Under the pieces are notes generated by a model. That model made no database searches and was not told the DNA's origin. It saw only the letters and a program-made list of their open reading frames with translations. Both the position numbers and the translations under genes were made by a program. DNA of 6,700 bases from Thermoplasmatota archaeon (GTDB taxonomy: Archaea; Thermoplasmatota; Thermoplasmata; UBA10834): positions 1 to 6,700 of the forward strand of contig JAJISI010000071.1 in the NCBI GenBank assembly GCA_022848805.1, written 5' to 3'. Positions 1 to 5,478 of the stretch are shown one piece after another. Numbering within the stretch: the first letter of the stretch is position 1; every line of letters begins with the position of its first letter.

Positions 1-315
1 GAATTCGACGGCGCCCATCTCTAGCGCCCTGAGCGGTAGGTCGATGTCCACCTTGTCCATGGCGCTGAGCATTATCACCCTTGTCGGGTGTTCCTTCATC
101 AACCTCTGGAGGGTCGCAAGACCGTCCATCTTTGGCATCTGTATGTCGAGCAACACCACATCCGGCGAACACGCCTTGGCTTTCTCTATCGCCTCGATGC
201 CATCCTTCGCCGTGCCCACGACGGACAATCCTTCCTCGGAGGATAGCATGTCTCTGAGAACGACTCTCATGTAGGCACTGTCGTCGACAATCAGTACCTT
301 CACCGTTTCTCGCAT
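1..315 (-). CDS. cheB: CheB protein-glutamate methylesterase, N-terminal receiver domain (partial)
   Basis: Codes for the first 105 residues of a response regulator; the rest lies beyond the left edge. CheB is a cytoplasmic enzyme that removes methyl groups from (and deamidates) chemoreceptor glutamates after phosphorylation by CheA. The visible part is a receiver domain: VLIVDDSAYMR at residues 7-17 with acidic-pocket Asp11 and Asp12, the phosphoacceptor Asp57 in LLDIQMPKMDG, and Ser84 in the switch position. The conserved Lys would fall just past the edge. The end of the visible part, PTRVIMLSAM followed by RALEMGAVEF, is the usual CheB form of the beta4-alpha4-beta5 region, which is why I call CheB and not a second CheY. 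The ATG at 315 lies 10 nt after the cheY stop, and its SD (TGAGGA) includes that stop codon, so translation is probably coupled. The methylesterase domain (Ser-His-Asp triad) cannot be seen. A stand-alone receiver or another receiver-output fusion is possible but less likely. Confidence 0.85.
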   Translation of the reverse strand, partial: MRETVKVLIVDDSAYMRVVLRDMLSSEEGLSVVGTAKDGIEAIEKAKACSPDVVLLDIQMPKMDGLATLQRLMKEHPTRVIMLSAMDKVDIDLPLRALEMGAVEF

Positions 316-325
316 CAGCGATTCC

Positions 326-691
326 TCAGGTGCTCATCTGCAGAACGGCGTTGATCGACTCGAGGACATCATCCGATGTGAACGGCTTCATGATGAAGTC
401 GAGCGCACCAGCCTCCAGAGCCCTCATGACGGTACGCTGGTGTCCGAGGGCGGATATCATGATTATCTTGACCCGGGAGTTCGCTTCCTTCAATCGTTTC
501 ACGGTCTCAATGCCGTCGGTTCCAGGCATCACTATGTCCATCGTTACGATGTCCGCACGTTGTTCACGGAACACCTTGATGGCCTCATCGGCGTTCCTCG
601 CCTCGAGAACTCGGTGTCCTCCGCCTTCGAGGATGTTCCTGATCACCCTGCGCATGAATTCCGAATCATCAACCACCAGAACTGTCGCCAT
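326..691 (-). CDS. cheY: Chemotaxis response regulator CheY
   Basis: A 121-residue single-domain receiver, the usual CheY length. Phosphorylated by CheA, CheY carries the signal to the motor; in archaea this goes through adaptor proteins such as CheF to the archaellum (family knowledge). All key residues are present: Asp8 and Asp9 in VLVVDDSEFMRR, the phosphoacceptor Asp52 in VTMDIVMPG, Ser80 in IIMISA and Lys102 in FIMKPF. There is no output domain. I start it at the ATG at 691, not at the in-frame upstream codon at 718. The 691 start gives MATVLVVDD, the normal receiver beginning, and has a strong SD (GGAGGT) 7 nt upstream. The upstream start would add nine residues with no counterpart in the family. 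The gene overlaps the 3' end of cheW by 23 nt and is followed after 10 nt by cheB, in one operon. Confidence 0.93.
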   Translation of the reverse strand: MATVLVVDDSEFMRRVIRNILEGGGHRVLEARNADEAIKVFREQRADIVTMDIVMPGTDGIETVKRLKEANSRVKIIMISALGHQRTVMRALEAGALDFIMKPFTSDDVLESINAVLQMST

Positions 692-1163
692 CCGAGATAC
701 CTCCTTCCTGTCCAGCACTATCTGTTGAGAGCTCGAGAACTTTCAGCGGGTCGATAATGGTTATGAGGCGGTCGTCGAGCTTCGCGATGCCTGCCACGTA
801 TTCTGACTCGATCTCCTGAGCTACATATTCAGGGACGGGCTCGACCGAATCCACTGGTATCCTCACGACCTCCGCGACCTCGTCGACAAGGAAACCCACT
901 GGCGCGTCCGAGGCTTCAACGACTATGATTCTCGAACTCTCACCAATGTCCTTGGCCTCCAGCTTGAACCTCTTCCTGAGGTCGATCACAGTCACGAGCC
1001 TTCCCCGTAGGTTCATCACACCTTCGATGTGTGTTGGACTGCGATGAACCTTCGTGATCTCCTGTGTCGGAAAGATTTCCTTAACCTTTGATATGTCGAA
1101 GGCGAATTCCTCAAGGCCGAGCCTGAAAACCACGTACTGTTCAGTTCCCTGCTCGTAGGTCAA
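669..1163 (-). CDS. cheW: Chemotaxis coupling protein CheW
   Basis: A 164-residue CheW-like SH3-fold protein that bridges transducers and the histidine kinase CheA in receptor arrays. It has the expected layout: YVVFRLGLEEFAFDI at residues 10-24, VKEIF at 27-31, the hallmark GVMNLRGRLVTVIDL at 48-62, GFLVDEVAEVVRI at 90-102, and ITIIDPLKVL near the end of the fold at 134-143. The Asn-Leu-Arg-Gly turn carries the arginine conserved across the family. The start is a TTG at 1163 whose TTGA overlaps the TGA stop of the upstream transducer gene by 4 nt. SD-like AGGAG (1177-1173) is 9 nt upstream and a second GAGGAG lies closer. After about residue 146 the protein leaves the fold and ends in a Gly/Ser/Asp-rich tail. 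The last part of that tail is encoded by DNA that also holds the cheY ribosome-binding site and first codons, so the tail probably has little function of its own. Confidence 0.94.
   Translation of the reverse strand: MTYEQGTEQYVVFRLGLEEFAFDISKVKEIFPTQEITKVHRSPTHIEGVMNLRGRLVTVIDLRKRFKLEAKDIGESSRIIVVEASDAPVGFLVDEVAEVVRIPVDSVEPVPEYVAQEIESEYVAGIAKLDDRLITIIDPLKVLELSTDSAGQEGGISDGDSSGG
699..704 (-). promoter_or_regulatory. Shine-Dalgarno site of cheY
   Basis: GGAGGT on the minus strand, 7 nt before the ATG at 691. It lies inside the cheW coding region, where it encodes two glycines of the CheW tail. It decides the cheY start in favour of 691 over 718. Confidence 0.75.
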
Positions 1164-3130
1164 TTCTCCTCGCTCCTGTCATCGTCATCCGTCTCTGGGT
1201 CCCCATCCGTTGGTCCATCGGGGACGAACGCTGAACGGGGCTGCAACTTCTTGGTGAGGTCGGTCAGCGTGGTCGCGAGGGCCGTCAGGTCCTGGGCAGA
1301 GGCTGATAGTTCCTCCATTCCAGCAGCGAGCTCCTCAGACGAGGCGGAAACCTCCTCAGCCGACGCCGAGGTCTGATTCGCTATGCTGGCGACCTCGTCC
1401 AGATTCTTCGCAAGACTCTCGGTGAGTGCTTTCTGCTCCTCGGTCGAAGCGCTGATCTCCTGAACCATCGCCGCGGTTTCCTCGACGGTGGCTGCGATGT
1501 CCTCCAAGGATCTCAACGACTCCGAGATGGTCGTGGCGCTGTCGTTGACATCCTTGCTGGTGTTCTTCATCTTCTCGGAGGTTTCTCCTATGTCGCTCCC
1601 GATCGATTGCAGGAGCTCCTGAATCTGGTTTGCTGCCTTCCGAGACCCTTCAGCCAGCTTGCGGACCTCGTCCGCGACGACCGCAAATCCTCGACCGTGC
1701 TCCCCTGCCCTGGCAGCCTCTATCGCTGCGTTGAGCGACAGGAGGTTTGTCTGTTGTGCTATGTTAGTGATGATGTTCACTATCTGTGATATCTCCTGAG
1801 ACTTCCTAGAGAGATTCTGCATGGACGCCGAGGTCTCCTGTACACTTCTGAGAAGTGAACTCATCCTCTCAAGGGAATCATGTATGGCCCTGCTACCCTT
1901 CTGAGCGACATCGCTCGCGTCCTCGGAAGCTCTTGCCGCGTTCTGCGAGCTCTGCACGACATCGTAGATGGCCTTCGTCTGCTCCCCGAGCATCTTCACC
2001 ATCTCCTCTACCCTGGATGCCTGTGTCTCAGCGCCCTTTGATGTCTGCGACATGGATGCGGACACTTGCTGCGTCCCATCGGTTATGCCTCTTGTCGTCT
2101 CTGCCAGGAGGGTAGATGCGTCCTTGAGCGACTTGGATGCGCCCCTTATCTCCACCGTTATGCTCGCCAGCCGGTCCTTCATCATCTTGAAGGTATCGAC
2201 AAGTGTCGCGAGGTCGCCTCTCGCGTGGACATCGATCTCCGTCGAGAAATCGCCCTCTGTGATAGCTCTGGCGCTCTCCGTGAGTTTCCGAAGGGGTTCG
2301 GATGTGTTATAGATGAGCAGATTCATGGATCTAACGAGGTCGCCGACCTCGTCGTCTGGTGCCTTTGTGTCCAGTCGATCCGTGAAGTTCCCTTCAGCTA
2401 TTATCTTAGCACGCTCGGACACCTTGACGATAGGCGCCGTGATACGAGACGAGACGTAGAGGGTGATTACCGCGACCATTATTCCGACCACGGAGCCGCT
2501 CATGATCAGGTAGGAGATGCCTTCTCTGATCGTGCTCTCTGCGCGCTCATCCATGAGCGCTGCTGCTTCCGTCGTGTCTTCTATTAGATTCTCGAGATGG
2601 TCCATATTGTTCTCGAGATGCGCTGTGGCATTCTTACTGGCCGCGACGGATTCGTTCAGTGCATCGTCTCTCACGTAATCTATCGTCTCGGCGGTCCAGT
2701 TCGTGTACTCGTTCCAGGACATCTGCAGATTCTGGAGGTTGGACAGTTGGGAGTCAATCAAGTCCCCTCTGTCCATTTCCTCGATAGCGGCAAGCATGCC
2801 TGGCATTACTTCGAAGGCGTATGTGGTCCGGAAATCGGTTAGGAATTGTGAAACGATATTCTGTCGGTCGAACATCTCATTGTAGTAGCTGCTCGCGATA
2901 GGTGTCCCGTATTCGAGTATATACTGTCTGAAGGAGACATCCGCCGTAAGAATGGATGCTTCCGCGTTCGCTATCTCTGAGACAACCACCAAGTTCTCGT
3001 CGTAAAGGATTCCCATGTCGCTCTTCATATGGCTCATCTCGGAGATCGAGATGTAGCTCACGACGAGAATCGGCGCAAGCGACAGGGAGAGTATGATCGC
3101 CATCAACTTCGGTGTCAAAGGTATCCTCAA
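1160..3130 (-). CDS. Methyl-accepting chemotaxis protein (membrane transducer, tandem HAMP)
   Basis: A 656-residue chemoreceptor that controls CheA through CheW. Layout: TM1 at about residues 9-29; an extracytoplasmic sensor at about 30-204; TM2 at about 206-228; two HAMP units (about 229-278, with TAPI and DDEVGDL, and 279-325, with ITEGDFSTEID); then a long helical signalling hairpin to about 630. The hairpin tip is unmistakable, NLLSLNAAIEAARAGEHGRG at 462-481, followed by FAVVADEVRKLAE. Glu/Ser/Ala-rich stretches near 355-377 and 591-615 are the likely methylation helices for CheR and CheB. The C-terminus is a short, very acidic tail (640-656) with no CheR-docking pentapeptide of the NWETF type. 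The sensor looks all-helical, possibly a four-helix bundle; I see no PAS or Cache motif and cannot name a ligand. The start is TTG at 3130, with SD-like GTGAT 9 nt upstream; no in-frame alternative lies upstream nearby. It is the first gene of the MCP-cheW-cheY-cheB run. Confidence 0.95.
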   Translation of the reverse strand: MRIPLTPKLMAIILSLSLAPILVVSYISISEMSHMKSDMGILYDENLVVVSEIANAEASILTADVSFRQYILEYGTPIASSYYNEMFDRQNIVSQFLTDFRTTYAFEVMPGMLAAIEEMDRGDLIDSQLSNLQNLQMSWNEYTNWTAETIDYVRDDALNESVAASKNATAHLENNMDHLENLIEDTTEAAALMDERAESTIREGISYLIMSGSVVGIMVAVITLYVSSRITAPIVKVSERAKIIAEGNFTDRLDTKAPDDEVGDLVRSMNLLIYNTSEPLRKLTESARAITEGDFSTEIDVHARGDLATLVDTFKMMKDRLASITVEIRGASKSLKDASTLLAETTRGITDGTQQVSASMSQTSKGAETQASRVEEMVKMLGEQTKAIYDVVQSSQNAARASEDASDVAQKGSRAIHDSLERMSSLLRSVQETSASMQNLSRKSQEISQIVNIITNIAQQTNLLSLNAAIEAARAGEHGRGFAVVADEVRKLAEGSRKAANQIQELLQSIGSDIGETSEKMKNTSKDVNDSATTISESLRSLEDIAATVEETAAMVQEISASTEEQKALTESLAKNLDEVASIANQTSASAEEVSASSEELAAGMEELSASAQDLTALATTLTDLTKKLQPRSAFVPDGPTDGDPETDDDDRSEEN

Positions 3131-3226
3131 TGCACCACCATCACAAGATCGATGTAAGAGCCCCGAATAACGGACGGACCGCTCGAACCCAGAAGCTCTT
3201 GCATGGATATCAAAATTGGTACGGTC

Positions 3227-3236
3227 TATATAAAAA
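3227..3236 (-). promoter_or_regulatory. Archaeal TATA box for the MCP-cheW-cheY-cheB operon
   Basis: On the minus strand this reads TTTTTATATA, close to the archaeal box A consensus. Transcription would be expected to start about 25 nt downstream, near 3205, leaving a leader of about 75 nt before the TTG at 3130. The assignment is by motif and distance only. The same bases also serve as a TATA motif in the opposite direction. Confidence 0.6.
3227..3236 (+). promoter_or_regulatory. Archaeal TATA box for cheR (same bases, opposite direction)
   Basis: On the plus strand the same bases read TATATAAAAA. A start site about 25 nt downstream (near 3255-3260) would give a transcript that contains the strong SD at 3286-3294 and the short open frame before cheR, with a leader of about 85-90 nt to the cheR ATG. 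No other convincing TATA motif lies between 3237 and 3345, so this is the best candidate cheR promoter. Confidence 0.5.
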
Positions 3237-3285
3237 TATGTCGTCCAGAATTCGTTCTTAGATAACCTGCTTCACTAGGCGCGGG

Positions 3286-3294
3286 GGAGGTGAT
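3286..3294 (+). promoter_or_regulatory. Near-perfect Shine-Dalgarno site in the cheR leader
   Basis: GGAGGTGAT, the full complement of the 16S rRNA 3' end typical of archaea. It lies about 50 nt upstream of the cheR ATG, too far to serve it directly. It sits directly before a TTG codon at 3295 that opens a 13-codon frame. The region immediately before the cheR ATG has no comparable site. Confidence 0.55.
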
Positions 3295-3336
3295 TTGACT
3301 CTCTCTGAGAAGAAATATCTACAGGACCGACAATAG
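3295..3336 (+). CDS. Possible 13-residue leader peptide before cheR
   Basis: A short frame beginning TTG, directly after GGAGGTGAT, and ending in TAG at 3334-3336. It would encode MTLSEKKYLQDRQ. It is in a different frame from cheR, and its stop lies 8 nt before the cheR ATG, a distance that suits translational coupling by reinitiation. The spacing from GGAGG to TTG is only 4 nt, shorter than ideal. I cannot tell a real leader peptide from a relic: a one-base insertion or deletion, real or a sequencing error, would fuse it to cheR as an N-terminal extension of about 17 residues. Peptide composition (charged, hydrophilic) gives no clue to a function. Confidence 0.3.
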   Translation: MTLSEKKYLQDRQ

Positions 3337-3344
3337 ACTGCCTG

Positions 3345-4190
3345 ATGCAGGCCGACGAAGAGAAGTCATATGATCTCATCAGACGACATCTGCTGAAGGC
3401 CAGAGGGTTCGACATCAGCGGGTATTCCAGATCGTTCCTTGGTCGTGCCGTCCGGAAGCGCGTGGGTCGTTCCGGGTGCAGACACGCGATGGAATATGTC
3501 GCTCTTCTGAGGAAGAGCGAGGACGAGATTAACGAACTCATAGCAGCCTTATCCGTGAATGTGACGGATTTCTTTCGTGACAGTGGGGCGTTCGAGGCCT
3601 TGACAGAGCAAGTGATCGCCCCTCTGGCCTCCCTCAAAATTGGACTCTGCTGGAGCACGCTCAGAATATGGAGCGCCGGATGTGCCACCGGGCAGGAGAC
3701 CTACACGATTGCGATATGCGTCGCCGAAGAACTCAAGAAGATTGAGCAGGGCGGTGACCTAGTTGTGAGGATTCAGGGTACTGACCTCTCTAGGGCTGCT
3801 TTGAACGTTGCCGAACGTGGGATGTACAGCGAGGCCCAGGTGAAGGCGATACCGAAGGACATACTCTCCGAGCACTTCATTAAGGATGATTCGGGCTATC
3901 AGGTGTCGCCAGGCATACGACGGATGACAAGGTTCTCTCAGAGCAACCTGCTTGACAGCCCTAGCCAGAAGTTCGTCGACCTCATCGTCTGCAGAAACGT
4001 CGTGATATATTTCTCACGTCCGATGCACGACGTGCTCGTCAGGAACTTTCACACGGCGTTGAGGCCAGGAGGGTGCCTCATGCTGGGCAGGACTGAAACC
4101 CTGATGGGGCCCCCTAGACGTCTGTTTGAGGCGGTCGACCATGAGAACCGCATTTTTAGGAAGTCTGACGACGAGCACGCGGTGTCTTAG
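3345..4190 (+). CDS. cheR: Chemotaxis protein methyltransferase CheR
   Basis: A 281-residue S-adenosylmethionine-dependent enzyme that methylates glutamates on the signalling domain of chemotaxis transducers. The N-terminal helical domain (about 5-80) ends in VNVTDFFRD (71-79), the family's linker signature. The catalytic domain follows: RIWSAGCATGQETYTIAI (107-124, SAM-binding motif I, with Gln-Glu where many members have Glu-Glu), GTDLS (145-149, the acidic residue contacting the SAM ribose in the family), NLLD (201-204), DLIVCRNVVIYFS (212-224, motif with catalytic-site Arg-Asn) and LRPGGCLMLGRTE (239-251). Length is normal and there are no TPR repeats. The ATG at 3345 is the only start in this frame after the stop at 3306, but it lacks a nearby SD; a strong SD and a short frame precede it. 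It is divergent from the transducer operon it would modify. Its TAG stop overlaps the stop of the convergent gene downstream. Confidence 0.94.
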   Translation: MQADEEKSYDLIRRHLLKARGFDISGYSRSFLGRAVRKRVGRSGCRHAMEYVALLRKSEDEINELIAALSVNVTDFFRDSGAFEALTEQVIAPLASLKIGLCWSTLRIWSAGCATGQETYTIAICVAEELKKIEQGGDLVVRIQGTDLSRAALNVAERGMYSEAQVKAIPKDILSEHFIKDDSGYQVSPGIRRMTRFSQSNLLDSPSQKFVDLIVCRNVVIYFSRPMHDVLVRNFHTALRPGGCLMLGRTETLMGPPRRLFEAVDHENRIFRKSDDEHAVS

Positions 4191-4483
4191 GCCTCGGATG
4201 TTACGAGGGTGGGTGTGTCAGACAGCGCCTCCAAGAGATCCACCTGAAGATTGGCCAGTTCCGACTCGTCCATCGAGCTGAAATCGTAGGTGTCAGGCAC
4301 TTCGATGTCTTGCATGAATCCTTCGATCGCAGAGTAGTTGTCGTCCATCTCATGGCGGAGGTACTGCTGCATCCGGTCGATATCCCCTGGAGACAACTCC
4401 TTCGTCATGATTTCGGCCAAAGTCACTCCGTTCTGGTCTGCCTGGCTCACGAGTTTATCCAACAATGTCTGCATGGCGCTCAT
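4187..4483 (-). CDS. Small acidic protein of unknown function
   Basis: A 98-residue protein I do not recognise. It has no signal peptide, membrane segment or Cys/His metal-binding motif. It is acidic, with Asp/Glu concentrated in the middle and C-terminal half (for example YDFSSMDESELANLQ at 66-80). The first half looks helical (MQTLLDKLVSQADQNGVTLAEIM, about residues 4-26), with a likely helix break at SPGD (31-34). Support for it being a gene: an ATG at 4483, its own TATA motif at a suitable distance, no credible competing frame, and a fit between two well-assigned genes without conflict. The ribosome-binding site is weak (GATGAGATGGG just before the ATG). It follows ilvE on the same strand after a 65-nt gap and converges on cheR, with stop codons overlapping at 4187-4190. 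Nothing in the sequence links it firmly to either chemotaxis or amino acid synthesis. Confidence 0.7.
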   Translation of the reverse strand: MSAMQTLLDKLVSQADQNGVTLAEIMTKELSPGDIDRMQQYLRHEMDDNYSAIEGFMQDIEVPDTYDFSSMDESELANLQVDLLEALSDTPTLVTSEA

Positions 4484-4504
4484 CCCATCTCATCGTATGA
4501 CAAT

Positions 4505-4521
4505 CGTCAGACGCTGTGACG
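4505..4521. repeat. Short inverted repeat between the TATA box and start of the small acidic gene
   Basis: CGTCA (4505-4509) and TGACG (4517-4521) form 5-bp arms around a 7-nt centre. It overlaps the transcription start predicted from the TATA motif at 4532-4538, a position where archaeal repressors often bind. Arms this short arise easily by chance, so this is a weak operator candidate. Confidence 0.2.
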
Positions 4522-4531
4522 TGTTGTGCAG

Positions 4532-4538
4532 TATATAA
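4532..4538 (-). promoter_or_regulatory. TATA box for the small acidic gene
   Basis: On the minus strand the bases read TTATATA within TGTTATATAC, in the 65-nt gap between ilvE and the small acidic gene. A start site about 25 nt downstream (near 4510) would leave a leader of about 25 nt to the ATG at 4483. This suggests the gene can be transcribed separately from ilvE. Confidence 0.5.
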
Positions 4539-4548
4539 CAGTTACCGC

Positions 4549-5472
4549 TCAGAGGATGGGATCCAACCATGAGGCGTACTTGTCGTTCCTTCCAGATACG
4601 ACTTCTTGGAATATGGCTTGGAGTCTCTTCGTGACCTGTCCGGGTTTACCATCGCCGACCTGGCGTCCGTCTACCTCCCTAATCGGGGTGACCTCCGCTG
4701 CTGACCCGGTGAAGAACAGTTCGTCCGCCAGGTAGAGCTCGCTTCTGACGAAGTTGCGTTCTTCGACGCTGATTTCGAGGTCTGTTGCGAGTGTCATCAC
4801 AGAATCTCGCGTTATGCCTGGGAGTATCCCGGCATTGAGGGGAGGCGTGAATAAGCGCCCGTCCCTCACCATGAAGATGTTCTCGCCAGATCCCTCGGCG
4901 ACCATTCCCTCGTCGTTGAGAAGGACCGCCTCGTCGAATCCGCTCTGCTTCGCCTCCATGACGGCCAACGCGCTATTGAGGTAGCTTCCGCAGATTTTGG
5001 CGGTTGCTGGGACGGTCGTGCTGGATATTCTCCTCCATGACGAGGTGTTGATGCGTATGCCGTCTCTGACGCCTTTCTCGCCGAGATACGCTCCGAGCGA
5101 GAAAGCGGCTATGAATGTCTCCACGGGATAGTCAAGCGGGTTGACTCCGATACCTGAAACACCGAAGAAGGATATCGGGCGGATATAGCCTGCCTTCAGG
5201 CCGTTCGCGTTGATGACATCCTTCGCGGCCTTGCAGAGTACGTCGACAGGGTACGGTATGCGCAGGTTGATGGCCTTGGCGGAAGTGTGGAGCCTTATCA
5301 TGTGCTCTTTGAGCCTGAATATCGCAGGCTCCTTCTGGGTCTCATAGCATCTGATTCCCTCGAACACGCCAGTGCCATAGTGAAGCCCATGGCTCAGGAC
5401 ATGAACGGTTGCTTCTTTCCACGGGATCAACTCGCCATTCTTCCATATTTTCTCGGTTGGTTGGATTTGCAT
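4549..5472 (-). CDS. ilvE: Branched-chain amino acid aminotransferase
   Basis: A 307-residue fold-type IV, pyridoxal-phosphate (PLP)-dependent transaminase. It catalyses the last step of valine, leucine and isoleucine synthesis, exchanging the amino group with 2-oxoglutarate/glutamate in the cytoplasm. Diagnostic features: VHVLSHGLHYGTGVFEGIRCY (23-43), Arg60 in MIRLHTSAK (PLP phosphate contact in the family), the Schiff-base Lys159 in TAKICGSYLN, Glu193 in AEGSGEN (binds the PLP ring nitrogen), GILPGITRD (215-223), and LADELFFTGSAAEVTPI (248-264). The numbering matches E. coli IlvE almost exactly and the length is normal. The ATG at 5472 follows the upstream FAH-family stop by 6 nt, with an SD-like GGGGTTGAT overlapping that stop. 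The gene is therefore almost certainly co-transcribed with it and probably with ilvC. D-amino acid transaminase and aminodeoxychorismate lyase share the fold, but the EGIRCY and SGSAAE-type motifs favour the branched-chain enzyme. Confidence 0.94.
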   Translation of the reverse strand: MQIQPTEKIWKNGELIPWKEATVHVLSHGLHYGTGVFEGIRCYETQKEPAIFRLKEHMIRLHTSAKAINLRIPYPVDVLCKAAKDVINANGLKAGYIRPISFFGVSGIGVNPLDYPVETFIAAFSLGAYLGEKGVRDGIRINTSSWRRISSTTVPATAKICGSYLNSALAVMEAKQSGFDEAVLLNDEGMVAEGSGENIFMVRDGRLFTPPLNAGILPGITRDSVMTLATDLEISVEERNFVRSELYLADELFFTGSAAEVTPIREVDGRQVGDGKPGQVTKRLQAIFQEVVSGRNDKYASWLDPIL

Positions 5473-5478
5473 ATCGCA

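Noticed and set aside
1..6. GAATTC (EcoRI site) exactly at the left edge, as a possible cloning junction
   Set aside because: The cheB frame runs cleanly through it to the edge and further GAATTC sites occur inside the window (for example at 656-661 and 3248), so it says nothing about biology and is weak evidence for a clone end.
44..274. A 76-codon plus-strand frame at the left edge
   Set aside because: Antisense to the CheB receiver domain, which has intact phosphoacceptor and pocket residues on the minus strand.
692..718. A longer CheY starting at 718
   Set aside because: It adds nine residues before the normal receiver beginning and ignores the strong SD that points to the ATG at 691.
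2066..2587. A 173-codon open frame on the plus strand
   Set aside because: It lies wholly antisense to the transducer gene, whose frame is confirmed by TM segments, HAMP units and the conserved hairpin. The predicted protein is low in complexity and resembles no family; it is a codon-bias shadow.
3275..3688. A 137-codon minus-strand frame over the start of cheR
   Set aside because: Antisense to the CheR N-terminal domain and motif I; no recognisable family, and no promoter in that direction at the right place.
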